Source of the DNA: Buxus sempervirens | Lineage: Eukaryota; Streptophyta; Magnoliopsida; Buxales; Buxaceae | Length of the DNA stretch: 64,000 nt | Assembly (NCBI GenBank): GCA_947561395.2 | Contig: OX387193.1 | Location: 15,872,001-15,936,000, forward strand | Direction of reading: 5' to 3' | In this document: positions 10,374 through 22,201 of the stretch, in pieces | How positions within the stretch are numbered: position 1 is the first letter of the stretch | How the letters are laid out: every line of letters starts with the position of its first letter | Translations under genes and position numbers: made by a program | The notes under the pieces: generated by a model | Seen by the model: only the letters and a program-made list of their open reading frames with translations | Database searches by the model: none | What the model was told of the DNA's origin: nothing

Positions 10374-13089
10374 TTTCTTTAACACCATAATAGTAAAGCG
10401 AATCCTTGAAATTAAAAAGACAGAAAATTATAATTAAAATTTATAATTATACTAAAACCTAAGAAAGCAAGAAAATAACTCAGAATTTTACTAAAAAAAT
10501 TTAATAAGCCGCATGTGACCATCCCGGAGAGAGAGGGAGGGAACACACGTGTACAGCTTGACAATTCCCACGTGTTGCATTACTGGAGAAAAGGATCCAA
10601 AGGAGAAAGGGACATCCACTTGGAACACAGATATTGTCACTTCAACTTGGTTTCTTTTCTCTCAACTTGATCATGGGCATCAATAATTCAAAGTTTAAAG
10701 CCCATTAACTATGTTTTCATAATTTTTCCCACTTGTCATGATCTTCCCAAGCAACTTTTTATATAAGAAATGGCAAACTTCCTCTTTTGAATAAAGTGAC
10801 CCATCAACATCTCTCTTTTTTTTTTTTTTTTCTAATGGGAAGCCAGCACCTAGACTGGGAAAAGTCATGTCACTTATTTAAACATTAAACTGGAGTAGAA
10901 TCTTCTGCTATGTTTACTTGAATTGGTCCCTGATTCTTTAACTGCGAGATGCTGTCATGTGCGTCGGGCATCTCATTGTTAATTTTTTTTATTATTATAA
11001 ATGTTTTAAGTAGGCTCCACATGAATAAATAAATAAATAACTGACTGTGAAATGCTTCAATAATTACTTTCTTGTGTGTATCTCATGTTTGCAATCCCAC
11101 GCCATAGATGCAAGGTGCCACCTTGCTTTGAGTGCTTTGGGTTTGGATTGGGGGATGAAATCATATGCAATTTAGGGTTCCATTGTCTCTTGCTCTTAGA
11201 GTGGGATGCTTCTACAAAAATTGTAGACGATTTTGTGGGTTTAGGCTCATATTAGTTTGGGTTTCAATTCCAGCCGAACTTGACTTTTTGAATTAATCCT
11301 ATTTTTAGCAAAGCTTAACCCGGTTCAAACTCGGCCAACCTGCGTTGTTTTCAACCTAAGGATTAGGGTTAGTGAGGAATTGATTCTTAATTTATAGGCT
11401 ATGTTTTTTCTTTTTCTTTTTTTTATTTGCTATAGATTCTATCTAACCAAACACAACAATAATGACAAATTAGGGTTTCTAAAAGAACTAATTTACCATT
11501 CAATTAGTCATCACTTAACGATACATGAGTGTATACGGTGATTGTAGAAATAGCTCGTCTCTACTGTCATGTGGAGTATATTTTTTATTATCGTAAATGT
11601 TTCAAATGGGGCCCACATGAAAAACATTAAGCGTGAGATGCTCTTCCTCACGACCAAAATAGGGTTTAATTAATTTAGGTAAACATAGCAAAAGATTTCA
11701 TCTCATAATAAAGGCGAATCTAGGGATTAATGAAGAAAAATGGATTAATCAAACAAAAGCATCCACTAATGGCCAACAAAGCCCTTCAACATGCCACCTT
11801 AAACACATACAAAGCCTAAGAAATAGTTAAAAGAAGTTCCACGTCAGGGGACAGGCCGGTTCAGGAGGGAGCATACGTGTACTCTGTGTCAGTACCCCAC
11901 GTGTTGTGTTGGCTCAGCCGGGCCCTTTTGCTTTCGTGCTTGATACATGAACCTTGCTGACTCGGTTTTATTGCCTTGTTTTGGGCTTTTCTTTTTCTTT
12001 TCCCTTTTCTAAACTAGTGGTGTACGTGTAACTGCATGTCCCCATGTGCACATGTTTGGTTAATAAATCAGTATAATATATTTTTAAGACATAATTATCA
12101 TTTAAATTCATCTTACTAGGGGTCTTACAGATGTCCCAAGCCATGTGTTTATTAGCCTTTGTCACATGTATAATGGTTACACATACTAATTATTAGCCTT
12201 TGTCTTGCAGAAGTATCTTCACTCTTCTTTTGCAAAAATGAGCATCTTGGTTGTTTTTTATTTATTACTAGATAAATATAAATTAACTGGAAATATGAGT
12301 TTTGAATAAACGAAATGGAAAAAAAAGGATTCGTGTCGCCAACTGATCACTTTGTTGGGAACTGACTTATGATAATGATGATGATGATAAATGTACTGGC
12401 AAATTGATCTAGCGAAGGAGATGATGGGCTAGGCCAAAAGGTAGAACACATCTTCTACTAGTTGTATGTGAATCAAAGAAAATAACACAAATATGAATTT
12501 ATTTTTTATATAGACTCAAACATGGTATGTACCTAATACGATCTCGATCAAATAAAAATTGAAATTGAAATTGAAATTGAAATTTAGACATTCTAATATG
12601 ATTATATTCAAATTTGAATATGAAATCTACAATTAAGTTCCATTATTCTTCTCTTTTTAATCTTTTGGCAATTAACAAGTCTTCTTTAATTTAATTTTGA
12701 GGCATGATACCAGAGCAGGAGGTCTAGTGTTTCACTCTTACAAGCAAGAAATTTATTTGTCTATTTATATCTAGGGGTGTATGTCATGTGTTTTATATCT
12801 TTCATATGTATGTTTCAGCACAAGGTTGCAAAATGGGGGAGAGTGTTAGGTTATCATAGATCAGCCCTTTTGATATACATGGTTAGTCGTTGACCTATCA
12901 TCTTAACCATTAAGGTGCATTGGTTGTTTAAAACGTTTTAAACAATTATTAAAGAAAAAAAAAGTTATATAAAATGAAGAGCAAAAATTCTAGCATAAAT
13001 TTTTTTTCTTCCAGAAAATGACCCTTATAATGTTTTAAAGTATGTCCCATTTAATCATATTTATCTTAATTTCCTAAAAAAAATATCAA
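10374..13089. other. Non-coding stretch with a diverged third copy of the duplicated block
   Basis: 10540-10830 loosely matches blocks 1 and 2. It has ACACGTGT, ATTGTCACTTCAACTTGG, TCTCTCAACTTGATCAT, AAAGCCCATTAACTAT, GATCTTCCCAAGC and a TGAATAAAG end, and it is clearly older. 10940-11060 and 11530-11650 share TGTCATGTG, ATTATTATAAATG-like and CCACATGA words and look like two copies of a small repeat. (ATTGAA)n lies at about 12557-12583. No gene was found. Confidence 0.45.
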
Positions 13090-13135
13090 TCTATACTAAT
13101 ATATAAAGGTAATTTTGAGAGATTCTGGTAATTTT
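13090..13135 (+). mobile_element. Possible Helitron 5' end
   Basis: TCTATACTAATATATAAAGG follows an A, like the 5' ends of the other Helitron copies in the window. No matching 3' end was found. Confidence 0.3.
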
Positions 13136-13379
13136 GAAAAAATGCTAGACCTCACAAAGGCAAGAGCGAAATTATTGTTCATTGGAAGCACATGTCGCCG
13201 TCAAATGCAACTTGGGAAGATTATGGCGAGTTTGAGCTGCGGTTTACAGAATTTTTCCTTGGGGACAAGGAAAATTTTAAGGGGTGGAGGAGTTGATACA
13301 ATCCAAAAGCAGTAGTTCATCTAAACATGACCTATTTTTTAGCACTACAATTCAATAAATAAAACTTCTTCCTATAGTA

Positions 13380-14790
13380 GTTGGTTAGGCAATTTTTGCT
13401 TTATTTAATCCTTATTAGTTTGTGGCAGATTGGATTGTTAGTTTGTTGCATTATCAGTTTGTTGCAGATATATTTATTAGGTTGGTTTTATTAGTTTTGT
13501 TGTTATTAGCATTTATCGTTCTTGGATTGTAAATTCTATTTATAGAGTCACAAACATGGAATAAATCATCTATCAGTGTTTTTCAAGTTCATGTTATGAA
13601 TTTAGGAGTTCCCAAGGAGACTCGAATTCCCTACTCAAGATAATAGGATCCCTTAAAGAATCCTAATTGGCAAAATAGGTAGACATAGAAGGATTGATCC
13701 TGTTGGTCCCAAATTGGTCCAGGTGTGACACGTGGCCGTGGGGATGATGTTTCTTCGTGCGGGCGTGTCAGTATCTTTCGATACGATGATTTGGGTCGGA
13801 TCTTGACCCCGAACACCTGTTCCAGATCTAAACCGACGTCGGTCTATCCGTACTACAAGTCACCTGTAATAAAAATTGATTAGACGATAGAATGAAGACA
13901 AGGGGTTCAGTCTTCATTTGGGTTCTTGTTCGTGTTTGAAAGTAGCAATAAACGATAAGGAAATACTTTTCTTCAGATATCGGTCGCCTGAAATGCAACC
14001 ATTGATTACAATAAATCCTCAAGTAACTCAAAAGGAAATAAAACAAAAGAAAATCAACTGGATCAGCAGGACCGGCCTCTCCTGACCTTATAACCGTGAT
14101 CGGAGTATAAGGAAAGGAGGTAGGGGCGACTGCTAACGAAGTCAATTCGGGGGGTTCACCCAAGAAAACTACTTAGCCAATGTTTCGGCAATCACCTAGA
14201 TTGACCAAAGATGGTTTCGGGACCAGCTGCTCGTAACCCTGTAGCCGTAATCGAAGTACAGGACCAGGAGTCAGGGGCAACCGCAACCTTCATGCTGGTG
14301 GCATGGTCTTTTACTTCAACTGGAGTAAATAGTAGCTTGAAGTGTCACTGCGACAGGAAGCAGTGAGAGAGGTTCTAGATTATCCTTTCTTGCTATAGTT
14401 TGGGTGTAGGAGATTGGATAGTGATCACGGATGATCGAGTTATAATCATGGCGAAGAGGTTATTTCACATGGATAAGAAGAAACCGATGAATAACTTCCG
14501 AAACAGACACATAGTTTGTGCATGTGAAATAACCTCTTCGCCACGATCATAAACCAACAAAGTTTTCGTCCATCGTTGCCCATCCACATATGGTTTCGGC
14601 TATCAATCCTTTGTTGATGGTGACATCATCCCTTAAACGTAGAGCACGGTTATCACATGTGCTTACGTGGCTTCGGCTAAGTATCTGGCACATGTGGATG
14701 CTGACGTGGCCTATCTGGTTGAATTAGGCCATGTAGATGCCACGTAGTCTTTCCTTATTTGTCGGTCTATGGAAGGTGTAAACAGATCCT
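13380..14790. mobile_element. LTR-retroelement debris, unclassified (fossil)
   Basis: 13430-13580 has the look of a Ty1/copia-type LTR: short TTGTTG-rich phrases, a TATTTATAGAG promoter-like box, and AATAAA soon after. 13640-14760 is GC-richer than its surroundings and does not match host genes I know. It carries the strong inverted repeat at 14445-14550. No protein domain was recognised. The boundaries and the joining of these parts into one element are guesses. Confidence 0.35.
14445..14550. repeat. Inverted repeat able to form a hairpin
   Basis: The 27-base arm at 14445-14471 (core GGCGAAGAGGTTATTTCACA) is matched on the opposite strand by the arm that starts at 14521, with one mismatch. 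The loop is about 49 bases. It lies within presumed retroelement debris. Confidence 0.85.
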
Positions 14791-14971
14791 CTTTCTTTTC
14801 TACTCAAAAGCTAGTCACACATTCCCAAGTTCAAGCACGTATCACCCTCTGCACTTTGAATGCTTAAAAGACTATAACAGACACTACGTATATTATGTTT
14901 ATACGTATTTATGACTATTTCTTTAGAATGCTATTTAAGAAATTTAAAATTTACTACATCCCTTGAATTAC

Positions 14972-16128
14972 TACTAACAACTAATGTTTATTATGCACAT
15001 GGACCCACTAGTATTGTTTTAAGACAATTCATACCCATCCCTATTAAGTGCCATACACTAGTTTAATAAACTCAAAATCTATCGACTATTCTCAACCTAT
15101 TAAATCCAAGGTAATAAAACTCAACCAATATATACCAAGTCATACTGCTTAGAACTAGTAAAACTTAATATGACTTGAAATCAGCTGGAGCCCCGTGTTG
15201 GTCCAATCTTCTGGTCACATCAATGAATGAAGCTGATGTGTATAAAGCGCTTACCATTGGACTAGCATGCATACATCAGTGAATAATGCTGATGTGTATG
15301 CAGTGTTTAAAATTAGACTAACAGATCTTCCTGTGTAGGCTCCAGCTAATATAGTCTCACTTGGTATTAATAGTTATACTCACACGAAATGAAATGCAAT
15401 CTGTGGGCCAAATCCATTGTAAATCTCAATAGTCAATACACAATTTTCCAACATCAAACGTCTTTTGGTGCACCAACTCTTTTAATGCAAACACATGGAA
15501 AACCAATATTAGAAGTTGTTCTTTTAATGCAAACACATAGAAAACCAGGATTAGAAGTTGTTTAGATCACTCGTTGTCAAAGACTCGGAGGCTTAACGGT
15601 TAACAATTGGGCCGCCTAGCATAAATATTTACTAGAGAATTGCCAAATCATGAAAGCAAATTTTGAAAAGAACAAGAGAAAGAGAGAGAGAAAGAGACCT
15701 CAAGTAAAATCCATAGGTTGTCAATTCAAAATTCAATTTTTTTCCCTCAATTTCATCATAATAATCAATCATTAAATATGCCTCTTTCTTCCCACCCCAC
15801 CACCATCACCACATTTTAAAAAAAACCATCACCAGAGTTGATTATCTTACCAACCCAAATTTTACTACTTCCAAGGCAAAAACTCCACTTATCATGAGTA
15901 AAGCAAAACTTCAAAAAACGCTGACACCGAATCTAAGCGCTGGAAAAATAATCTCCCATTATTATTTTAATCTCCCCTCATCTTTGCTAGCGTACGCCCC
16001 TACGGGCAACGCGCACTCCTCCAAGAACGTAGAACGAGGAGTCATATCAGATCGTACCCCCACTCCGGTTCCGTGCCACGTACATGTCCGAAACGAACCT
16101 AACTCAGCTGCGGTGGTGGGCTCTCGAT
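14972..16128. repeat. Segmental duplication, block 2 (unoccupied copy)
   Basis: Matches block 1 (4237-8455) but lacks the solo LTR and the M1 MITE found there. The 3' part (15990-16128) is the best conserved and includes GTACGCCCC, CAACGCGCA, CCGGTTCCGTGCCACGTAC and GGTGGGCTCTCGATGG. Block 2 lies about 2 kb upstream of the FLZ gene. Together with the adjoining DNA it contains ACGT-core words (CCACGTAC, ACACGTGT at 16132, TGACGTC at 16421). No coding sequence is recognised in it. Confidence 0.8.
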
Positions 16129-16550
16129 GGTACACGTGTGCAGTGAAGCGCCGAGGACGGGCAGGCTCTGCCACCTGCCCGAGTTTTACGGGCAAAGGTG
16201 TGGGTGGAGGGAACAAAAACCTCGGAGGTTGTGCCCCCAAGAAATAAAAATTAAATTAATTAAAAGTCCTTTCACGCTCTCATCATCACAAGGCGGTAAT
16301 GGGCGGTGGGGTCCACGTACTTCGATGGTTTTGTCGTCAGTGGGACCCGCGCTTGTAACTCCAAGTTAAAAGAGACGAAGACGACAAAATAGTGTGGGCT
16401 GAACCGGACGAAACGACAAGTGACGTCGGACGACTAGGATGTGTTTGGAGCTTTTTAAGAGGGGAACAGATGAGAGAGAAAGTGACTGGCTATAGTGGGT
16501 GGAGATCAGAGTTAGTACAGGTGGGTGACCCAGGGAGCCGGTTAAATAAT

Positions 16551-16576
16551 TAGAGAGAGAGAGAGAGAGAGGGGGA
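16551..16576. repeat. (GA)n microsatellite
   Basis: A short uninterrupted GA run upstream of the FLZ gene. Confidence 0.9.
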
Positions 16577-16829
16577 TAGAGGCATGTGCCATGTGCTGCC
16601 GTGTCATGAGCGGAACTGGCAGGTGAGGCTGAGATCTGGTCAGGTTTAAGTAATTTTTGAATTTTTTTTGGATTTCATGGATTGATTTTTGTGCCCTTTG
16701 AAATATGAAATATTTACGAAAATACCATCTCTTTTTCCTAACTCAATAAATCTGTTTTATTTATTTTTGGTTAGTTTCTTCTTTTGTATGCGCTGTAAAC
16801 TTGAGTATTGGTATGAAAGCATTTTCTCT

Positions 16830-17080
16830 ACAACCAAAATCCAATGGTTCCATGAAACCACCATTTGGGATGGAATTTGAATGTGTGGGGTCCCCTCTTG
16901 AAATGGCATCCATCCGTGCGTTTCACGCTAACACGACTGAGTGGCTCTAGGTGAACGGATGGATAGATGCTGCTAAGTGGTACCAGCATGGAATGGATGG
17001 ATAGATGCTACATTTCAATAGGAGGCCCCACACCCCAAAACACATACACCATTGAACCACCAAATTTTGGCACCAAAAGA
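16830..17080. mobile_element. Foldback MITE
   Basis: GTGTGGGG followed by CTCTTGAAATG and CATCCATCC on the left is answered by GGATGG, CATTTCAATAGGAGG and CCCCACAC on the right. The inverted match extends outward with mismatches. The centre holds repeated GGATGGATAGATGCT words. No target duplication was identified, so the superfamily is unknown. Confidence 0.65.
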
Positions 17081-18130
17081 CATACTTTCGTTATGTCTGC
17101 GTACAATTTTTTCTGATTTCAAGTTGGATGTCTCTGAGATATTTTAGCTTTAAAATCAGTTAAAACTTATTGTGTCAATTGAAATTTCATATCATTATCA
17201 ATGTTATTAATTAAATCATGCAATTGAGATGATCAAATTTAAAAATCACAATCACAAATTTCTCCAATTAATTTCAACTTATATCCAAGTATTGATTGAT
17301 TCAAAGTTAAGGTAGTGAAGGATTTTAATTTGAGAGCGTCCAACCAATTAAAACTTCATGTGTTTTTTAAAATTCTATATCATCGTCAAGTTTGTTAATT
17401 GATTTATGTAATTATGATAATCAGTGTTTCGAGTTTCGGCAGCACGCCGCTGAAATTTTGATTTTTTCTCCCAGCGAAACATTTCACTGTGGGAATTTGC
17501 TAGGTAATTTTTCTGGCGATTTTTTAGCGAAATGGGGTGGCGTGCAGAGCGAAACGGGCTTAAAAAATACAAATTTATTTAATTTTTATTAGCAAAACAC
17601 ACGGTGTGTCAGCGAAACGGAGTGGTATGCGGGTGAAATTTTCCCAAAATATAAAATAACCCAAATGTTACCCATTTTAAATTTTCCGTCGTTTCGGTGA
17701 CACGCCGACTCGTTTTGGCCGATGGGTGTTTCGCACCGAATCAGTAAACCTTAATGATGATTAAATTTGAGATCTAAATTGAGTTTAAGGTCATGATTGG
17801 AGGGAATCCAAATTCATCTACATTTTTGCTTCCTACCAAAAAAAAAAAAAAAAAGGATCTAGATTTTTGCTTGGAAATTATGGCTGGTAATTAAAGAACA
17901 AAAATGTAACTTTTGACTAAACTCATGGTTTAACTCTGGCCCAACATCCAAGACATTGAAAATGACATGACCAGTAATAGTTTTGTAATTAAGAAAGACA
18001 AGCAAGGCCATTGAGGTAAGAGTAACTCTGAAATACAGGAATGGCAGCCAATGGATTCAAATCTCAGGAATCCCAGCAATCCGCCGTGGTTTAAAGGTCA
18101 CCCCCAAAACCTCCTCTTGTTTGTAACTCC
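17081..18130. other. Intergenic DNA upstream of the FLZ gene
   Basis: 17418-17750 is built from repeated GCGAAAC / GTGTTTCG words and looks like an old repeat of unknown class. The rest is AT-rich. No gene was seen. Confidence 0.5.
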
Positions 18131-18133
18131 CTC

Positions 18134-18140
18134 TTTATAA
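18134..18140 (+). promoter_or_regulatory. Probable TATA box of the FLZ gene
   Basis: TTTATAA lies 100 bp before the start codon and is followed by a CT-rich leader (18150-18215), the usual layout of a plant core promoter. Confidence 0.55.
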
Positions 18141-18240
18141 CCTTCACCTTCCTCTCCTCTTCCTCCATAACATCTCTCTCTACATCTCTACTTCTCTCCC
18201 CTCTATAGAGCTCTTTTGTTCTAGTTCTCAGTACCCTTTA

Positions 18241-19064
18241 ATGGACTCTTTGACCTTCCGGGGACCGATGAGACGGCCTACTTTCATCGAAGATGATGAT
18301 GGTTTGGCTTCTGTTGCAGACATGGAGGCTGGGTTCTCTGGGAATCATCCGATCTTCACGAAATCTTCTTGTTTTAATGCGTCAAGGAGGAAGGGGAGTT
18401 TCAGATCTCTTTCTTTCGCTTCTGCGTCTTCACCGCGGTCGTCCAGGTTCTATGACGTTAAGTACGAAGAACCCCATTTCCTTGAAGCCTGTTTTCTCTG
18501 CAAGAAGCCATTAGGAAATAACAGAGACATCTTCATGTACAGGTTAGCTACAAACAAAGAACCCCACTTCATTGTTTCTCGTATTTTTAGTTTGTCTCTG
18601 ATTTCAGACACATCAAGTTCAAGTCTCTTTCTATGCCTTTTGGTTCAGGAAAAAGGACAAAAAAAAAAAGGCAATTTTTTTCTGTAATACCATGTCTCTG
18701 AATTCTGAGACTTTAATCAATGATTTCTGAGATACCCAGATGGGATTAGAGCGTTTGGTGTTTGATTTCTTTTAAATCGTGAGTCGATTTTGATTTTTGG
18801 ATTGTTCTTGTTTCTGAAATGAGTCTTCGGTGAGAGCTGGGTTCTGAATAACTTCTGATGGGTGTTTTGGACCTTTGATTTTGCAGAGGGGACACTCCAT
18901 TCTGTAGTGAAGAGTGCAGACAAGAACAAATAGAGATGGACGAAGCAAAAGAGAACTGGAACCTCTCTTCTTCCATGAAAGCATTGAGAAAAGACCAGAG
19001 GAAATCTAGCCCCAACAAGGCCCAGAATTACCCTGTAAGGGCTGGTGCTGTTGCAGCTGCTTGA
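18241..19064 (+). CDS. FLZ: FCS-like zinc finger (FLZ / DUF581) protein, two exons
   Basis: Exon 1 is 18241-18542 and exon 2 is 18887-19064. The intron has a GT donor at 18543 and an AG acceptor (TTTGCAG) at 18886. The joined frame encodes 159 residues. The FLZ domain spans about residues 78-125: [31 protein letters not shown] and QIEMDEAKE, with zinc ligands C84, C87, C107 and C111. The intron falls after the MYR motif. The N-terminal half is serine- and basic-rich and likely disordered. FLZ proteins are plant-specific adaptors that bind SnRK1 kinase subunits, and some are controlled by ABA, sugar or energy state. Length, motif order and the C-terminal AVAAA-like end fit the family. The start codon is the first ATG after the TATA box and opens MDSLTF. 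I see no damage, so I take it as functional. The exact paralogue cannot be told from sequence alone. Confidence 0.93.
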
Positions 19065-20443
19065 CTTGCACTAGACCTTGAAAGATATAGAACGACCAAA
19101 ATAAGATTATAAGACAAAACCTCCAGAAGTTTAAAAAGGAAAAAACTACGGGTTTGAATCCATGTGGAGCAAAACAGAAGAGGATCGAGCAAGAGAGAAA
19201 GATGATAAGCCTCCATTTTTGAGAAATTTTGCTTTAACTTTTGTGAATGTTTATAAGAGAAATAACCCTTGGTTTGATCTTGTTGTGTAATGATCTTTTC
19301 CACTACTTTTTTTTTGAATTTAAATTTATTTTGGTTACTCTGTAAAATCGCAAGAGTAATAGAAGTTTTCATGGTTTCTCATCTTTTTTTCTGGGTTTCT
19401 CTCAACCGTAGATGATCTGAATCCTCCTTTCCCTTCCTCCTCTCTTTGGTTTGTTATTTTTATTTATTTATTTATTTTCCCCCTTCAGGGGAAGGTATTC
19501 TGGGTTGTCCCATCAGGGTTCGATTGGGTGTTAACACGAGGGCTTCATTCCCTATAGGCTATATAGCCTAGATTGAAGAGTGGAGTGGCCACCCAATCAA
19601 GGTAGGCAGTTCTCGTTTATATGAGAAGAGATCTTCTCTGTTTAATTAGCCACTTGGATAATATTTCAACTCATTAAGGCCTTTTAATATGGGCTGATTT
19701 GCAATAAGTTTTTCCAGATGTGTCAGTGGCAGTCTAATTTCATGTGTATTTTGCCACATGGAAAGATTTTTATTTGGGAATCTTAAGTTGGTGTTAAAGA
19801 TTCAAAAACCCACTTGGAGAAATAAGAAGGCCCAAGAAAGGGAAAAATAAATAAATGGGATCTGCTTTTATATTTGTTGGAGAGTGATGTGCAGTTGCAG
19901 GCTTGCAGAAACTTAGTGAGCTCTTACCGCAGGACTGATCAAAGAAGATTTTGCAGAATTGATAATTAATCCAAAGATTGGGCAGAAGGGACCAATTCCA
20001 TGAACTTTTGCACTAGATGCAGTGCGTCAAGCTTAATTAGATACAATAATTTATGGTAAAAGTGACCTATAAAGCCAATGGGGCATGGGGATTTCCACAT
20101 ATAGGGATGGCAAAATTTGACCAAACAGGTTAATCTACTTGTTTTAATGGGTTCTGAGTTAAGATAACGTGTTAGTGCCCTTGGCCAATGCAAACACTGA
20201 TATGTGACGATGAACCCAGACTTCCTAGATTTTTTTTCTTTTTTCCTCTTCTCTTTGATGTTACTCAATTGAGTTGATTTCTACACCCATAAAAAATTTA
20301 TTTTGGTGGCAGAAACTGCTTTGTTACTTGTTTGTTCCATGCATGTCTACCGAAAACTCTTCTTTGAATATTTTTGAGTTGATTATGCCATCATTTACTG
20401 CACTTTTCATTCCAGTTCTAGTTCCAAGGACCCTTTTCTCATA
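19065..20443. other. 3' flank of the FLZ gene and non-coding DNA
   Basis: Probable 3' UTR to roughly 19400, then unassigned sequence. TAGGGATGGCAAA at 20104 resembles a single hAT end but has no partner. Confidence 0.4.
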
Positions 20444-20882
20444 GGGTAAATTGGTTTCTAGTGATAAATTATCAAAATAATTCAGATTCAATCGACAAAA
20501 TCTCGATAATTGGTTTTTAATGATATTTTTTTAAAATAATTGAGAATCGGTGTCATTTTACTATTCATGGTTTCTTTAAAATATGCCCTAAAAGACTTTG
20601 AAAACCTTTTCACTCATTTTGTTATAAATGAAGTTTGCAAGTCTTTTGAGGGCATTTTTGGAAGAAAGTTCTCAACAGACTTTGAAAACCTTTTCACTCA
20701 TTTTGTTATAAATGAGGTTAGCAAGTCTTTTGAGGGCATTTTTGGAAGAAGGTTTTAAGGAACAGTAAATTAATACCGATTCTCAATTATGTAAAAAAAA
20801 TATCATTAAAAACCAATTACCAAGATTTGGGCGACTGAATCTGAATTATGTTAATAAAATATCACTAAAAACCAAATTTCCC
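20444..20882. mobile_element. Mutator-type MITE, family M1, well-preserved copy
   Basis: Long terminal inverted repeats of about 110 bp (starting GGGTAAATTGGTTT, ending AAACCAAATTTCCC) are flanked by a perfect 9-bp duplication, TTTCTCATA (20435-20443 and 20883-20891). The centre is a tandem pair of an approximately 80-bp unit, each opening with AGACTTTGAAAACC and closing with GGCATTTTTGGAAG. It is the same family as 7924-8276, which has the unit only once. Confidence 0.88.
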
Positions 20883-20891
20883 TTTCTCATA

Positions 20892-22201
20892 TACATGTGA
20901 GTAAAATGTAGTGGTCAAAATGATTTATTTGACTCAAAGTTTGTTTGGTTCGTTCCCTCCTCCAGGGTCACTTAATCTGAATCTTGCTCCATGAATGCAC
21001 TACAAGCCCATGAATGTCATCAATGATCCTTTTCCCTTCCATACATAGGCTTTCACCTGTAGCATGCCATAGGTGACATTCATTAAGATGGACTGCGATG
21101 AAGCAGCATGTTGCTCAACAGGAGCAACTAGAGTGAAACTGTGAAAGTCTATATCAAGATCAAGATTCATCTACTTGATTTTTGGGAGGCTTCTCACTCA
21201 AAATTAATTGTAGGTGTCGGAGAAATCAGGGAAGCCCTCTGACTTGCTCACCAAGATGCTTTTTACTTCAATCAATTAAGAGGGAGATCTGGTATATAAA
21301 GTCAATGGTCAAATATTGCATGTTTCAAATCTTTTGACTTAGTTATTCAATCAAAAGATTATAGCGAAATCAAATACCTAACATTATATAATTAAGCTGA
21401 TTTATGTCATTCTTAATTTCCTCATTAAGCAAATGGTTGGTCATAACATATTTCAAAACCAATGCTCATGTCAAATTCTATTCTCATATCTGTCAAATTC
21501 TATACTTGCAATCCTCATGTTCTTTAAGCATCAAGTGCTAGATTTGGGGGACGTTTGCTGGGTACCATGGATTATGCATTCTGCATTATAGTTTGAATTT
21601 TGAAGATCCAGATTTTCATTGTTGATTTTCCGCATCCATAATCTTGTTTGGATATCATGGATTTTAGAATTTAATTATATGATTAGTATCTACAATCTCG
21701 TTTGGTTGACACTTGATATTAAGATTCATGTTGTAGTTTTTATATTAACAATTGCATATAAAAATAATATAATATATAATAATAAATATAATATCTTATA
21801 TGAAATATATATATTGTAATCTTTATTATATAGTATGAAATTAGTAAATTAAATAAAATCATTGAATCTCAATTTTTAAAGATTTTATGTAAGACACAAA
21901 TTCCAGGGAAGAATCCCATAATTCAAACCCTAAACCCTAAGACACGCGCTTGTGTAGCAAAAGAATTAAATAATTATAGGCAATTCAATAGGAGATTTAA
22001 GAAAAAAGGAGAGGGGGGCTGGGTGTAATTATATGTATAAGGAAATAAAAGTAAGTAGAAGTAAGAGTTAAAAACATTTTGGATAATATGAGGTAGCTAT
22101 ATATATATATATATATAAATGATTAAGGCGAAGATAAAAGTAAGGACAATTTTTATAGCAAATCTAAGTCGAGAATGTTAAGGTTTCTTTTTATAATAGT
22201 A
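20892..22201. other. AT-rich non-coding stretch
   Basis: Contains a telo-box pair (AAACCCTAAACCCTAA) at 21925-21940 and a (TA)n run at about 22099-22118. No gene was found. Confidence 0.5.

Noticed and set aside
12710-12960. Possible copia primer-site and LTR start (ATACCAGAGCAGG, GTGTTAGG)
   Set aside because: The words are suggestive but no paired LTR, target duplication or protein segment supports an element.
15894-16247. A 117-residue frame in block 2
   Set aside because: The paralogous block 1 does not preserve the frame, so coding is unlikely.
19490-19630. SINE-like segment with GGGTTCGATTGGG
   Set aside because: A B-box-like word only. No A-box, tail or duplication was found.
20104-20170. 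A hAT-like end, TAGGGATGGCAAA
   Set aside because: No partner inverted repeat or 8-bp duplication nearby.
21925-21940. Interstitial telomere
   Set aside because: Only two AAACCCTA units. This is an ordinary telo-box-like motif.
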